A stretch of 47,951 nucleotides of DNA from Deltaproteobacteria bacterium (GTDB taxonomy: Bacteria; Myxococcota_A; Polyangia; DRWM01; JAAZOP01), in assembly GCA_016218815.1 (NCBI GenBank), contig JACRCX010000071.1:1-47951 (forward strand), read 5' to 3'. The translations under genes and the position numbers were made by a program. Under the pieces are notes generated by a model that saw nothing but the letters and a program-made list of their open reading frames with translations, did no database searches and had not been told where the DNA came from. Within the stretch, counting starts at the first letter, position 1. Every line of letters starts with the position of its first letter. Positions 24,265 through 32,690 of this stretch are shown one piece after another.

Positions 24265-27207
24265 TCACATCCCGCTGATCGACAGCGTGTAGCTGCCTTC
24301 CGACGGCAGGAGCGGCAGCGTCTCGACGTAACCGTCGACGAAGACGTAGTACAGGCCCTGGCCCGTGGCGCCGAAGCTGATGCGCGAGCCGTAGGAGCCG
24401 GGAGGCCAGCCGGTGCACGTCGCGTCGTCGTTGTTGCACGCGGTGTCGCCGCTGCCGGCCGCCGCGCACCCGCCGTAACGCGCATAGAGCACGGTGTCGA
24501 AGTCCGTTCCTCCGCCGGAGCTTGAGCCGCACGTGTTCATGGTCACCGTGCGGGAAGGACACAGGCCCATGTAGTAGTAGACGTCCGCCGCGATTTGTCC
24601 CGCGCCCGAGGCGCAGAGACCGGTCGAGTCGTTCCCCTGGCCGATGGTGGAGCCGCTCAGGGTCGGCATGGTCGACCGGATGGGATCGATCACGGCGGTT
24701 CCGGTGTCGGCGTCGCGTACCGCGACACACGGTGACGCCTGGTAGTACAGCGTGAACGGCCCGGCCGACGTCGCCCCGAAACCGTCGATCGCGACGAAGT
24801 AGGTCCCCGCCGGCAGGATGCCGACGAACTGACCTCCCCTCGCGGAGACGCCGCAGGCGTCGTCCGCGCACCCGTACGCGGTCAGGGCGCCCGTGCAAGA
24901 GCCCGAGCGTACGTGGATCACGGTGTCCCAGGTGGCACCGATCGTGGACAGGTACACGGCGTGCGACATCGGCAGGCGGAACGTGTACCAGACGTCGCGC
25001 CCGCCGGACCCGGCGCAACCCACGTTGTCCTCCGTCGCCGACGTCGTGTCCCCCGCGACGTTCTGGAGCGTGCTGCTCATGGTCAGGGTGGTCGCCGTGG
25101 CACAAGTGTCGTTGGCCGGACCCACCGGCGCGTCGCTGAGCACCGCGCTGAGCGAGAAGTTGCCCATGTCGGCCGCGGTCGCCCCGTCCACGATGATCCA
25201 GTAGGTCCCCGCGGCGAGCGTGCGGGTGATCCGGGCCTGGCCGGGGGTGCCGCCGGCGGAGTTGTCGTCGCAGGTCGTGGCCGCGCCGCCCGGGCACGCC
25301 GCACCGGAGCGGATGAAGAGCACCGCGTCGAAGCTCGTGCCCGTCGTGTCCAGCACGACCGTCTTGGACGCCGCCAGCTCGAGCCGGTAGACGACGTCGG
25401 CGCCGTCCGCGGGTGTCATCGCGGTACAGTAGTACGACCAGTCGCTCGCCGCCCCGCAGGTCGAGCCGCTGTAGGAATACGTCCCGTTGCTGCCCGGGAT
25501 GCTCACGATCGAGGGGCTGGAGCAGTTGTCGTTGCCCGGCGCCGCTCCGCCGGTGCAGAGCCCCCAGGCGCAGGAGGCGCTGCAGGTCTGGTTGCCGGAG
25601 CAGGTGCCGACGGAGCACGAGCGCGTCGCGCCGCGGACGCAGGCGAAGGTCTCGTCGGTCGCCCCGTCGCAGTCGTCGTCGACCGCGTTGCACGATTCGG
25701 CCGGACCCGCGCAGGCCGCCGGCGCGGGGATCGCGCAGGCCGCCGTGCACACGCCCGTGCCCGTGGTGCCGCAGGTGGTCGTGCAGAGGACCGCGTCGCC
25801 GGCGGAGCAGGGGAATCCGTCGTCCGGCAGCGTGTCGCAGTCGTCGTCCGCGCCGTTGCACGTCTCGGCGGGCGGCGTGCAGGCCGCCCCGGTGGGCAAG
25901 GCGCACGTCGCCGTGCAGACCCCCGACCCCGTGCTGCCGCAGGTCGTGGTGCAGCCGCTGGTCGTGCCCCGGACGCAGGGGAAGCCGTCGTCCACCAGCG
26001 TGTCGCAGTCGTCGTCCGCCGCGTTGCACGCCTCGACCGGAGGCGTGCACGACCCCGCGCCCGGCAGCGCGCAGCCGGCCGCGCAGACGCCGCTGCCCGT
26101 GGTGCCGCAGGACGTGGTGCAGGAGACCGCGGCCCCGAGGCAGCAGGCGAAGCCGTCGTCGCACCCGCCCGCGCAGTTGTCATCGATGCCGTTGCACGTC
26201 TCGGCCGGCGGCACGCAGGCCGCGCCCGTAGGCAGCTCGCACGCCGCCGTGCACGTGCCGGTGCCCGCGCTGCCGCAGGCCGTCGTGCAGGCCACCGTCG
26301 CCCCCGGAACGCAGGGAAGACCCTCGTCGGTCGAGCCGTCGCAGTCGTCGTCCGCGCCGTTGCACGTCTCGGCGGGGGCCGCGCACGCCCCGCCCGTCGG
26401 CACCGCGCAGTCGACCGTGCACGTCCCGCTGCCGATCGTCCCGCACGTCGTCGTGCACGAGGTCGAGAGGCCGCGGACGCAGGCGAAGCCGTCGTCCAGC
26501 AGCAGGTCGCAGTCGTCGTCCGCCCCGTTGCACGTCTCGACCGGCGGCACGCAGTCGGTGCCGAACGCGCAGTCGAGGCACTCGCGCGCTCCCGCCGTGC
26601 CGCAGGTCGTCGTGCACGGCTCGGAGGCCGTCCCGTCGCAGTCCTCGTGGTCGGTCCAGACGATGCCGTCGCCGCAGCTCGCGTCGACGCACGTCGAGAG
26701 GCAGGCGTCGGTGTCGATGGTGTTGCCGTCGTCGCAGTCCTCGCCGGCCTGGACCTCGCCGTCGCCGCAGGTCGGCAGGCTGCAGTCGTTGCGGCAGGCG
26801 TCCGTGTCGACGGTGTTGCCGTCGTCGCAGCCTTCGCCCGAGTCCGTGACGGAATCGCCGCAGTGCGCGTCGCGGCAGTCGAGGCGACAGGCGTCGGGGA
26901 CGGTGTCGCTGTTGTCGCCGCCCTCGTCGCACTCCTCGCCGGGGTCGACGGCGCCGTCCCCGCAGACCGGCCCGGCTTCGTCGCCGCCGCCGTCCTCGAC
27001 GGCCTCGACCTCGGCGTCGCTGTCGCGCCCGTCGTCGCGTGCGTCCTCGCGCGGGGCGTCCTCCCCCACCGCGTCGCCCCCGGCCTCGGCGTCGCCGGAG
27101 TCCCCGTCGACGAAGTACCCGCTGTCGATGCCGCCGCCGCACGCCGCCGCGAAGGTCGCCGCCGCCGCCAGAGCCAGCCGTATCGCCATCCGCTTCCTGC
27201 TCCGCAT
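24265..27207 (-). CDS. Large lipoprotein: DUF4215-type repeats, six MopE repeats, three PPC-like domains
   Basis: 980-residue predicted surface lipoprotein (lipobox FAAAC, Cys23). After an acidic linker come four Cys-rich DUF4215-type units (CGDGAVDPGEECDEG, about 82-190). Six MopE-type repeats of about 60 residues follow (ETCNGADDDCD variants, each followed by a CTTTCGTxGTGxCTxxC segment), about 195-570. Last are three beta-sandwich units resembling pre-peptidase C-terminal domains (PGNDNCSSP, DVVYRLEL, LAAGTYWIIVDG; then ANDTCATATTL, DVWYTFRL, LPAGTYFVAIDGF). ATG 27207 has an AGGAAGG site. The frame is open to 28248, but that part is antisense to mlaE. Role unknown; metal-stabilised surface protein by family inference. 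Confidence 0.9.
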   Translation of the reverse strand: MRSRKRMAIRLALAAAATFAAACGGGIDSGYFVDGDSGDAEAGGDAVGEDAPREDARDDGRDSDAEVEAVEDGGGDEAGPVCGDGAVDPGEECDEGGDNSDTVPDACRLDCRDAHCGDSVTDSGEGCDDGNTVDTDACRNDCSLPTCGDGEVQAGEDCDDGNTIDTDACLSTCVDASCGDGIVWTDHEDCDGTASEPCTTTCGTAGARECLDCAFGTDCVPPVETCNGADDDCDLLLDDGFACVRGLSTSCTTTCGTIGSGTCTVDCAVPTGGACAAPAETCNGADDDCDGSTDEGLPCVPGATVACTTACGSAGTGTCTAACELPTGAACVPPAETCNGIDDNCAGGCDDGFACCLGAAVSCTTSCGTTGSGVCAAGCALPGAGSCTPPVEACNAADDDCDTLVDDGFPCVRGTTSGCTTTCGSTGSGVCTATCALPTGAACTPPAETCNGADDDCDTLPDDGFPCSAGDAVLCTTTCGTTGTGVCTAACAIPAPAACAGPAESCNAVDDDCDGATDETFACVRGATRSCSVGTCSGNQTCSASCAWGLCTGGAAPGNDNCSSPSIVSIPGSNGTYSYSGSTCGAASDWSYYCTAMTPADGADVVYRLELAASKTVVLDTTGTSFDAVLFIRSGAACPGGAATTCDDNSAGGTPGQARITRTLAAGTYWIIVDGATAADMGNFSLSAVLSDAPVGPANDTCATATTLTMSSTLQNVAGDTTSATEDNVGCAGSGGRDVWYTFRLPMSHAVYLSTIGATWDTVIHVRSGSCTGALTAYGCADDACGVSARGGQFVGILPAGTYFVAIDGFGATSAGPFTLYYQASPCVAVRDADTGTAVIDPIRSTMPTLSGSTIGQGNDSTGLCASGAGQIAADVYYYMGLCPSRTVTMNTCGSSSGGGTDFDTVLYARYGGCAAAGSGDTACNNDDATCTGWPPGSYGSRISFGATGQGLYYVFVDGYVETLPLLPSEGSYTLSISGM

Positions 27208-27263
27208 CTTCCTTCCTCCCGCGCGATGGGCCCTCGCGCACTCGCCCGAGTCTCTGTGCGACG

Positions 27264-27272
27264 TTGGTAGCA
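27264..27272 (-). promoter_or_regulatory. Candidate extended -10 (TGCTACCAA) for the DUF4215/MopE lipoprotein
   Basis: TGCTACCAA on the minus strand, 56 bases before ATG 27207. It shares the TGCTAC core with the sites at 13107, 19224 and 27327 but has A rather than T at the last position. Weak evidence. Confidence 0.3.
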
Positions 27273-27326
27273 TGCGGGCGCCGCCCGCGCAAACCACGGC
27301 CATCCATGGAGCCCGCGCGCCGAGTG

Positions 27327-27335
27327 TGCTACGCA
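27327..27335 (+). promoter_or_regulatory. Candidate extended -10 (TGCTACGCA) before mlaE
   Basis: TGCTACGCA, followed by T, ends 7 bases before the mlaE ATG with no Shine-Dalgarno between. The last -10 base is shifted by one from consensus. Confidence 0.35.
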
Positions 27336-27342
27336 TGCCGCC

Positions 27343-28188
27343 ATGGACGCGTCCGACGGGCGGCGGGCGGAGGGCGGCGGGGCGGAGGAGACGCCGGCGC
27401 GCAGGCGCCCGGACCTGGCGTCGCGGGTCCTGCGCGCCCTCCTGGCCTGGCCGGCGGCGTTCCTCGGCGGCATCGGCGAGCTCATGCAGATGACGCTGCG
27501 CATGCTCGGCTGGATGTTCCGTCCGCCGTACCGGCTGCGCCTGCTGCTTCAGGCCATGGCCTTCATCGGCGTCGGCTCCCTGTTCATCATCACCTTGACC
27601 GCCCTGACCTCGGGCATGGTCCTGGCGCTGCAGGGCGTCTACTCGATGCGCATGTTCAACGCGACCGGCGCCGTGGGCGGCGCCGTCGCCCTGTCGCTCA
27701 CCCGCGAGATCTCCCCCGTCTTCACCGCCCTCATGGTCACCGCCCGCGCGTCGTCGGCGATCGCCACCGAGTTGGGGACGATGCGGGTGACCGACCAGAT
27801 CGACGCGCTGGCGACGATGGGCGTCAACCCGGTCCAGTACCTCGTCGTGCCGCGCGTGCTCGCCGGCGCGCTCATGACCCCCGTGCTCTGCCTGCTCTTC
27901 ACGTTCATCGGCATGCTCGGCTGCTACCTCGTGGCGGTGGTCTGGATGGGCGTCGACCCGGGGCAGTTCATGGACAAGGTCAGCCGCTGGGTCGGCCCGG
28001 CCGACTTCCGGCAGAGCCTGATCAAGGCCGCCGTCTTCGGGACGCTCACCATCCTGATCGCCTGCCAACAAGGGTACGCCGCCAAGGGCGGAGCGGCCGG
28101 CGTCGGCCAGGCGACGACCCGCGCCGTCGTCATCGGCTCGGTGGTGATCATGGTCTGCGACTACTTCCTGACCGCGGCGATGCTGTGA
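27343..28188 (+). CDS. mlaE: MlaE-type ABC transporter permease
   Basis: 281-residue inner-membrane permease of the Mla/Mce lipid transport family. After a charged N-terminus (to about 25) and an interfacial helix come the membrane segments FIGVGSLFIITLTALTSGMV, the MVTARASSAIATELGTM coupling-helix motif, ALMTPVLCLLFTFIGMLGCY and a final hydrophobic helix. The MRVTDQIDAL signature that contacts the ATPase is intact. mlaF follows with a 10-bp gap. No MlaD/MCE substrate-binding gene is in the window, so direction and substrate are unknown; phospholipid transport is the family expectation. Confidence 0.93.
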   Translation: MDASDGRRAEGGGAEETPARRRPDLASRVLRALLAWPAAFLGGIGELMQMTLRMLGWMFRPPYRLRLLLQAMAFIGVGSLFIITLTALTSGMVLALQGVYSMRMFNATGAVGGAVALSLTREISPVFTALMVTARASSAIATELGTMRVTDQIDALATMGVNPVQYLVVPRVLAGALMTPVLCLLFTFIGMLGCYLVAVVWMGVDPGQFMDKVSRWVGPADFRQSLIKAAVFGTLTILIACQQGYAAKGGAAGVGQATTRAVVIGSVVIMVCDYFLTAAML

Positions 28189-28198
28189 GGTGCCCGCC

Positions 28199-28975
28199 GT
28201 GACGGAGCCGCTGGATCCCATCCACATCCGCGTCCAGGACGTCCACAAGTCCTACGGGGACAACCACGTCCTGCGCGGCGTGGACCTGGATATCCACCGC
28301 GGCAAGACCAACGTCGTGATCGGCGGCTCCGGCGCCGGCAAGACCGTCCTCCTGCGCCAGCTCATCGCCCTGGAACGCCCCGACCGCGGCCACATCCTCC
28401 TCGACGGCCAGGACCTCGTGTCCCTGAGCGAGGTCCGGCTCAACCGCATCCGCCGTCGTTTCGGCATGGTCTTCCAGGCCTCCGCCCTGTTCGACTCGAT
28501 GACCGTCTTCGAGAACGTCGCCTTCCCGTTGCGGGAGCACACCCGGCTGTCCGGCCGCGAGATCCGCAAGCGGGTGTCGGCCAAGCTCGAGGTGCTCGGG
28601 CTGGCCGGGACCGAGGCCCGCACGCCGGGGGAGATCTCGGGCGGCATGCGCAAGCGCGTCGCCGTCGCCCGCGCCCTGATCCTGGAGCCGGAGATCCTGA
28701 TCTACGACGAGCCGACGGCCGGCCTGGACCCGGTCGCCTCCCGCAACGTCGACCGCCTGATCAACGACACCGCCGAGCACTTCCGCGGCACCTCGGTCGT
28801 GATCAGCCACGACATGAACACGACCTTCGGCGTCGGGCACTACGTCGCCCTGCTGCACGAGGGGCGCATCCACGCTAGCGGCCGCCCCGCGGAGATCGCG
28901 GCCAGCCAGGATCCCGTCGTCCGCCGCTTCCTCGCCGCCTCCGGCGTCACCCCCGTGATCACCCACGCGCAGTAG
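28199..28975 (+). CDS. mlaF: MlaF-type ABC transporter ATPase
   Basis: 258-residue ATPase that powers MlaE. Walker A is GGSGAGKT, the Q-loop lies in VFQASALFDSMTVFEN, the signature is ISGGMRKR (the Mla/Ttg2A form) and Walker B is ILIYDEPTAGLDP, followed by the H-loop VVISHDM. GTG 28199 was chosen because a GAGG lies eight bases upstream, overlapping the mlaE stop; GTG 28190 is an alternative with no ribosome site. Same operon as mlaE. Confidence 0.92.
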   Translation: MTEPLDPIHIRVQDVHKSYGDNHVLRGVDLDIHRGKTNVVIGGSGAGKTVLLRQLIALERPDRGHILLDGQDLVSLSEVRLNRIRRRFGMVFQASALFDSMTVFENVAFPLREHTRLSGREIRKRVSAKLEVLGLAGTEARTPGEISGGMRKRVAVARALILEPEILIYDEPTAGLDPVASRNVDRLINDTAEHFRGTSVVISHDMNTTFGVGHYVALLHEGRIHASGRPAEIAASQDPVVRRFLAASGVTPVITHAQ

Positions 28976-29025
28976 CGCCCGGGCGCGCGCGGTGGTACAA
29001 GCGGCGGCGGATGCGCGAAGCGGGT

Positions 29026-29040
29026 CGATCCGCGGGATCG
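29026..29040 (+). promoter_or_regulatory. Small hairpin before the Lrp-like gene
   Basis: Inverted repeat CGATCC-GCG-GGATCG ends 10 bases before a perfect AGGAGG (29051-29056). It could shape translation of the small Lrp-like gene. Structure is seen; role is inference. Confidence 0.3.
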
Positions 29041-29062
29041 CCCCGGCGAAAGGAGGGTGCCG

Positions 29063-29293
29063 ATGACCGGAGCCTACGTCCTGATCAACTGTGCCGCCGG
29101 CAAGGTGGGAAGCGTGCTGCGCTCGCTGCGCCGCGTGGGCGTCAAGGAGGCCCGGGCCGTGACCGGCCTGCACGACATCGTGGCCTTCGTCCAGGCCGCC
29201 AACCCCAACGCCCTGGGACGCGTCGTCGTCGAGAAGATCCAGACCGCCGACGGCGTCCAGCGCACCATCACCATGGTCGCCGTGAAGGTGTAG
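29063..29293 (+). CDS. Stand-alone Lrp/AsnC ligand-binding (RAM) domain protein
   Basis: 76-residue protein that corresponds to the effector-binding alpha-beta domain of Lrp/AsnC regulators without the helix-turn-helix. It begins TGAYVLINCAAGKVGSVLRSL and continues with the VTGLHDIVAFVQA strand (the family's TGxxDxxxxV motif) and a terminal RTITMVAVKV strand. ATG 29063 was chosen over GTG 29057 because AGGAGG sits exactly six bases before it. Such stand-alone domains form oligomers that bind amino acids and may modulate full-length regulators. It follows mlaF by 87 bp in the same direction. Confidence 0.85.
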   Translation: MTGAYVLINCAAGKVGSVLRSLRRVGVKEARAVTGLHDIVAFVQAANPNALGRVVVEKIQTADGVQRTITMVAVKV

Positions 29294-29306
29294 GGCGCGG
29301 CGGCGA

Positions 29307-30278
29307 GTGAGCGGCCCGACCGGAGCCCCGTCCCGTCGCCACCCGCCTCGCGCCGGGCGGCTCGACCTCGTCGTCGCCGCCGCCGTGCTGCTCCTCTGGC
29401 CCTCCCCGGCCCGCGCCTGGGGCCCGGCGGCGCACATCGATTTCGCCGCCGAGTCGCTGCGCTACCTCTCCCTTGCCGTCCCGCTCCTGCGCCGGCTGCT
29501 GCTGGCCCACCCCGACGCCTACCTCTACGGCAACTTTCTCGCCGACAACGTGGTCGGCAAGAACCGCGCGCCGGAACCGCTCCACGCACACTCCTGGCCC
29601 GTCGGGCGCCGGCTGCTCGACGCCGCCTCCGACCCCGTGGAGCGCGCGTTCGCCACGGGCTACATCGCCCACCTGTGGGCCGACCAGGTCGCGCACCGCG
29701 AGTTCGTCCCGGCGAAGCTGATCGAGTCCTTCGCGGGGCGGGGACTGCGCCACATCTACTGGGAGCTGCGCTTCGACTCCCGCGTCCTGCAGGCCCGCCC
29801 CGACACGGCCGAGACCTGGCGGCGGATCGTGCGCGAGCGCCCCGCCGGCCTGGAGCGCTTCCTCGCCGCGCACCTGCACCCCGCCCTCCTCTCCCACCGC
29901 GCCTCCCACGGGATCTTCTCCGGTACCATGGCCATGCAGCGCCGCCCGGCCTGGATGCAGGCCGCCGAACGGGTCGATCACCGCTCGCCCTTCCCCCTGC
30001 CCGGCGACGAGTTCCGCTGGTACCGCGAACGCTCGGTCGACGCGATCCTCGCCTTCCTCTCCGACCCCGACGCCCGCCGCACCGCGCCCCCCGACGCCGT
30101 CGGCGCGCCCGTGCTCGCCGAAGCCCTGCGCATCCGGCGCGCCCTGCGCCTTTCCCGCCGCCACCGGTCGCTACCGCCCGGCGCCTGGCTCCAGCTCGGC
30201 CCGGCGCTCCGCGCCGCCGTCGCCCGCGGCCGTCCCCTCGCCGACGCCGTACGCGACACGATCGGCTGGCGCCCGTAG
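29307..30278 (+). CDS. Exported zinc-dependent phospholipase C-like protein
   Basis: 323-residue protein with signal peptide cleaved after PSPARA (residue 37), giving a mature N-terminal Trp, as in zinc phospholipase C, where Trp1 ligates zinc. Candidate metal ligands match the family pattern: H43 in AAHIDFA, D80 in NFLADNV, H93/H95 in LHAHSW, and the GYIAHLWADQVAH block (H122, D126, H130). The rest is helical. A GTG start at 29307 is 14 bp after the Lrp-like gene, with a weak ribosome site. Substrate unknown. The 3' end overlaps the convergent RND exporter gene by 108 bases. Confidence 0.82.
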   Translation: MSGPTGAPSRRHPPRAGRLDLVVAAAVLLLWPSPARAWGPAAHIDFAAESLRYLSLAVPLLRRLLLAHPDAYLYGNFLADNVVGKNRAPEPLHAHSWPVGRRLLDAASDPVERAFATGYIAHLWADQVAHREFVPAKLIESFAGRGLRHIYWELRFDSRVLQARPDTAETWRRIVRERPAGLERFLAAHLHPALLSHRASHGIFSGTMAMQRRPAWMQAAERVDHRSPFPLPGDEFRWYRERSVDAILAFLSDPDARRTAPPDAVGAPVLAEALRIRRALRLSRRHRSLPPGAWLQLGPALRAAVARGRPLADAVRDTIGWRP

Positions 30279-32510
30279 CCGCCCGCGGTCACCCTCCCCG
30301 ACGATCCACGCGCCGGCGCAGCCCGCCGCCCGCACCGGCCGCGGCGCCCACCAGTTCGCACGACCGAACAGCAGCATCGACGAAGGCACCAGCAGGAGCC
30401 GCACGAAGAGCGCGTCCGCAGCCACCGCCGTCGCCATCCCGAAGCCCACCGCCTTGAGCAGCACGACGTCCGCCAGCGCGAACGAACCGAACACGGCCAC
30501 CATGATCCCCGCCGCGCTCGCCACCAGCTTCGACGTCCTCCGCCAGCCCTCCAGCACCGCCTGCCGGTTGTCGCACGTCGCCAGCCACGCCTCCTTCATG
30601 CGCGCCAGCATCAGGACCTCGTAGTCCATCGACAGCCCGAACAGCGAGCAGAACAGCAGGACCGGCAGCGCCGGCTCCAGCGGCCGCGGCTCCGCGACGA
30701 ACAGGTGCCCGTCCTGGAACACCCAGACCAGCGCCCCCAGCGACGCGGCGACCGACAGGAAGCTCAGCGCCACGGCCTGGAGCGGCACGACCACCGAGCC
30801 CAGCAGCAGGAAGAGCATCACCAGCGACACCCCGACCACGAAGGCAACCGCCCGCGGCACGCGCGCCAGGACGTAGTCCGTGACGTCGAGGTCGTTCGCC
30901 GTCTCGCCTCCCACCAGCAGCGTCCCGTCGCCCACCCCCCGCTGGGCGCGGATCGACTCCACGATCTCGCGCGCCCGCCCACTCGACGTCGCCGCGTCGG
31001 TGAGCGCGTAGAGCACGACCGTGCGCTCCCCCACCGTCAGCTTCTTCCCGACCTCGATCAGGCCGGCGAACATCGCCGGAGGGTCGAGCAGCAGCGACTG
31101 GTAGGCCGAACGGGGAAGCGGGAAGTCCGCGTCGACGATGCTCTCCACCTTGCGCACTCCGGGCAGCTTCCCGATCGCGCGCGAGCGGTCGTAGAGCGCG
31201 CCGATACGCTCGGCCGTCAGCGCCGGCGCCGAAGGGAACCGCGCCACCACCAGGATGCGGTTGGCGGCCAGGTCCGGGAACCGCGCCCGCAAGCGCTCGA
31301 ATCCCGCCCGCGCCGGCACGGCCGTCGACAGGACGTTCACGTCGGCCGCGGCCAGCCGCAGGTGCAGGGCCGGCAGGCCCATCGCCAGCACCAGCCCGAG
31401 CGCGGGGAGCAGCACCAGCAGCGGACGACGCGCCGTCAGCTCGGTGAAGCGTGCCCAGACCCCGGCCGCCCGCCCCAGCCTCGGGACCGGCACGCGGCCG
31501 GCATCGATGCGCGGACCCAGCACCGCCAGCAGCGCCGGCATGAAGGTCAGCGCGAATGCGACCGCCAGCACCACGACCACGGCCCCGGCCAGGCCCATCG
31601 TCTGCAGGTACGAGCCCTCGAAGAACAGCAGACCGCCGAGCCCCGCGGCCACGGCCGCGCCGGAAAAGAGGATGACGCGCCCCGCGCGGTCCACCGCCCG
31701 CGCCAGCGCGTCCCGCCCGTCCCGGCCCGCCGCCAGCTCCTCGCGATAGCGGCTGACCAGGAACAGCGAGTAGTCGATGGCCACCCCCAGCCCGATCAGC
31801 GTGCAGATGTTGATGGCATAGCTCGCGACCTCCACGTGGCGCGACAAGGCGAGCACCACGGCCAGCCCGCCCGCCACCGCGAGCGAGCCCACCCCGACCG
31901 GCAGCACCGCCGCGACCGCCGTGCGGAACACCAGGAGCAGTACGAGCAGCGCGAGCGGCAGGGCGATCAGCTCGGCGCGCAGGAGGTCGCGCTCGAGCGT
32001 CCGGTCCAGGTCGTGCAGGAACGGGATCTTGCCCGTGACCGAGACCGCCACGCGGGGGTCCGACGGCAGCCCGGCCCGCACGCCGGGATACGCCGCCAGC
32101 GCCTGCTTCAGGTCCCCGCGCAGGCCGACGTAGGCCAGCGTCGCGCGCCCGTCCGCGGTCGTCATGCGCGCCGCGACCGGCCCCGGCGCCTCTTCCGACG
32201 TGGTCACGGAAGCAACCCGCGGGTCGGCGCGTAGCGGCTGCAGCACCCGGTCGACGGCCGCGCGGAACCCGGCGGCATCGCCGGCCCGGCCGCGATCCTC
32301 GAGGATGACCACCAGCAGCGTGTCCTGCGACTGGCCCGTCACCTCGTCGGCCAGCCGCTGCGCCTCCCCCGCCTCCAGCCCGTGGACCACCCCGGCGCCC
32401 AGGTCGCCGCCGCGCAACAGCAGCGCCACGGCGCCCGCGAGGAACACGCCGGACAGGACCAACGTCAGCACGGCGTGCCGGTGGATCGCCCGGCCGAGCG
32501 CTTCGAGCAT
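30171..32510 (-). CDS. MMPL-family RND exporter
   Basis: 779-residue inner-membrane transporter of the MmpL/HpnN type, with two repeats each of one plus five membrane helices and large periplasmic loops after the first and seventh helices. Key pairs of the proton-relay type are visible: GVAIDYSLFLVSRYREEL in the first half and LFGLSMDYEVLMLARMKEAW in the second (Asp-Tyr). ATG 32510 was chosen (MLEALGRAIHRHAVLTL begins the first helix; GGGGG upstream); an ATG at 32576 would add an Arg-rich repeat-like leader. Lipid or hydrophobic compound export is the family expectation. The last 36 codons are antisense to the zinc-PLC gene. Confidence 0.92.
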   Translation of the reverse strand: MLEALGRAIHRHAVLTLVLSGVFLAGAVALLLRGGDLGAGVVHGLEAGEAQRLADEVTGQSQDTLLVVILEDRGRAGDAAGFRAAVDRVLQPLRADPRVASVTTSEEAPGPVAARMTTADGRATLAYVGLRGDLKQALAAYPGVRAGLPSDPRVAVSVTGKIPFLHDLDRTLERDLLRAELIALPLALLVLLLVFRTAVAAVLPVGVGSLAVAGGLAVVLALSRHVEVASYAINICTLIGLGVAIDYSLFLVSRYREELAAGRDGRDALARAVDRAGRVILFSGAAVAAGLGGLLFFEGSYLQTMGLAGAVVVVLAVAFALTFMPALLAVLGPRIDAGRVPVPRLGRAAGVWARFTELTARRPLLVLLPALGLVLAMGLPALHLRLAAADVNVLSTAVPARAGFERLRARFPDLAANRILVVARFPSAPALTAERIGALYDRSRAIGKLPGVRKVESIVDADFPLPRSAYQSLLLDPPAMFAGLIEVGKKLTVGERTVVLYALTDAATSSGRAREIVESIRAQRGVGDGTLLVGGETANDLDVTDYVLARVPRAVAFVVGVSLVMLFLLLGSVVVPLQAVALSFLSVAASLGALVWVFQDGHLFVAEPRPLEPALPVLLFCSLFGLSMDYEVLMLARMKEAWLATCDNRQAVLEGWRRTSKLVASAAGIMVAVFGSFALADVVLLKAVGFGMATAVAADALFVRLLLVPSSMLLFGRANWWAPRPVRAAGCAGAWIVGEGDRGRLRAPADRVAYGVGEGTAAGDGGAERRAELEPGAGR

Positions 32511-32531
32511 CCGAGCCCCCTTCTCCACGGC

Positions 32532-32550
32532 CCGGCGCCTTCGGCGCCGG
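32532..32550 (+). other. GC-rich cTTCGg hairpin in the RND exporter leader
   Basis: Arms CCGGCGCC and GGCGCCGG around TTC; read with the closing pair this is a cTTCGg tetraloop on the plus strand. It lies 22 bases upstream of the exporter start. No T-tract follows on either strand, so it is not a classical terminator. It may be one more dispersed palindrome. Confidence 0.5.
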
Positions 32551-32690
32551 TTGCCGACCGGGAGCAATGTAGGCATTCTTTTCGACGACCCGCCAGGTCG
32601 CCAGAGCGTCGTCGGTTGACTTCGCCCGTTACCCCCCCATCGGCGCAGCGTCCTCCGCTGGCCCTCGCGCCCGTCCCGGAGCGAAGGGGC

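Noticed and set aside
25640..26560. Regular approximately 180-bp periodicity suggesting a DNA repeat array
   Set aside because: It is the six in-frame MopE-type protein repeats of the lipoprotein gene; the DNA copies have diverged at third codon positions.
27039..28202. Plus-strand 387-codon frame across mlaE
   Set aside because: Frame-shifted shadow of mlaE; the MlaE frame carries all family motifs.
32532..32550. Rho-independent terminator
   Set aside because: Strong hairpin but no following T-tract on either strand.
32511..32576. Earlier ATG (32576) for the RND exporter
   Set aside because: It would add an Arg-run encoded by a palindromic GC element; the internal ATG begins the first membrane helix and has a G-rich ribosome site.
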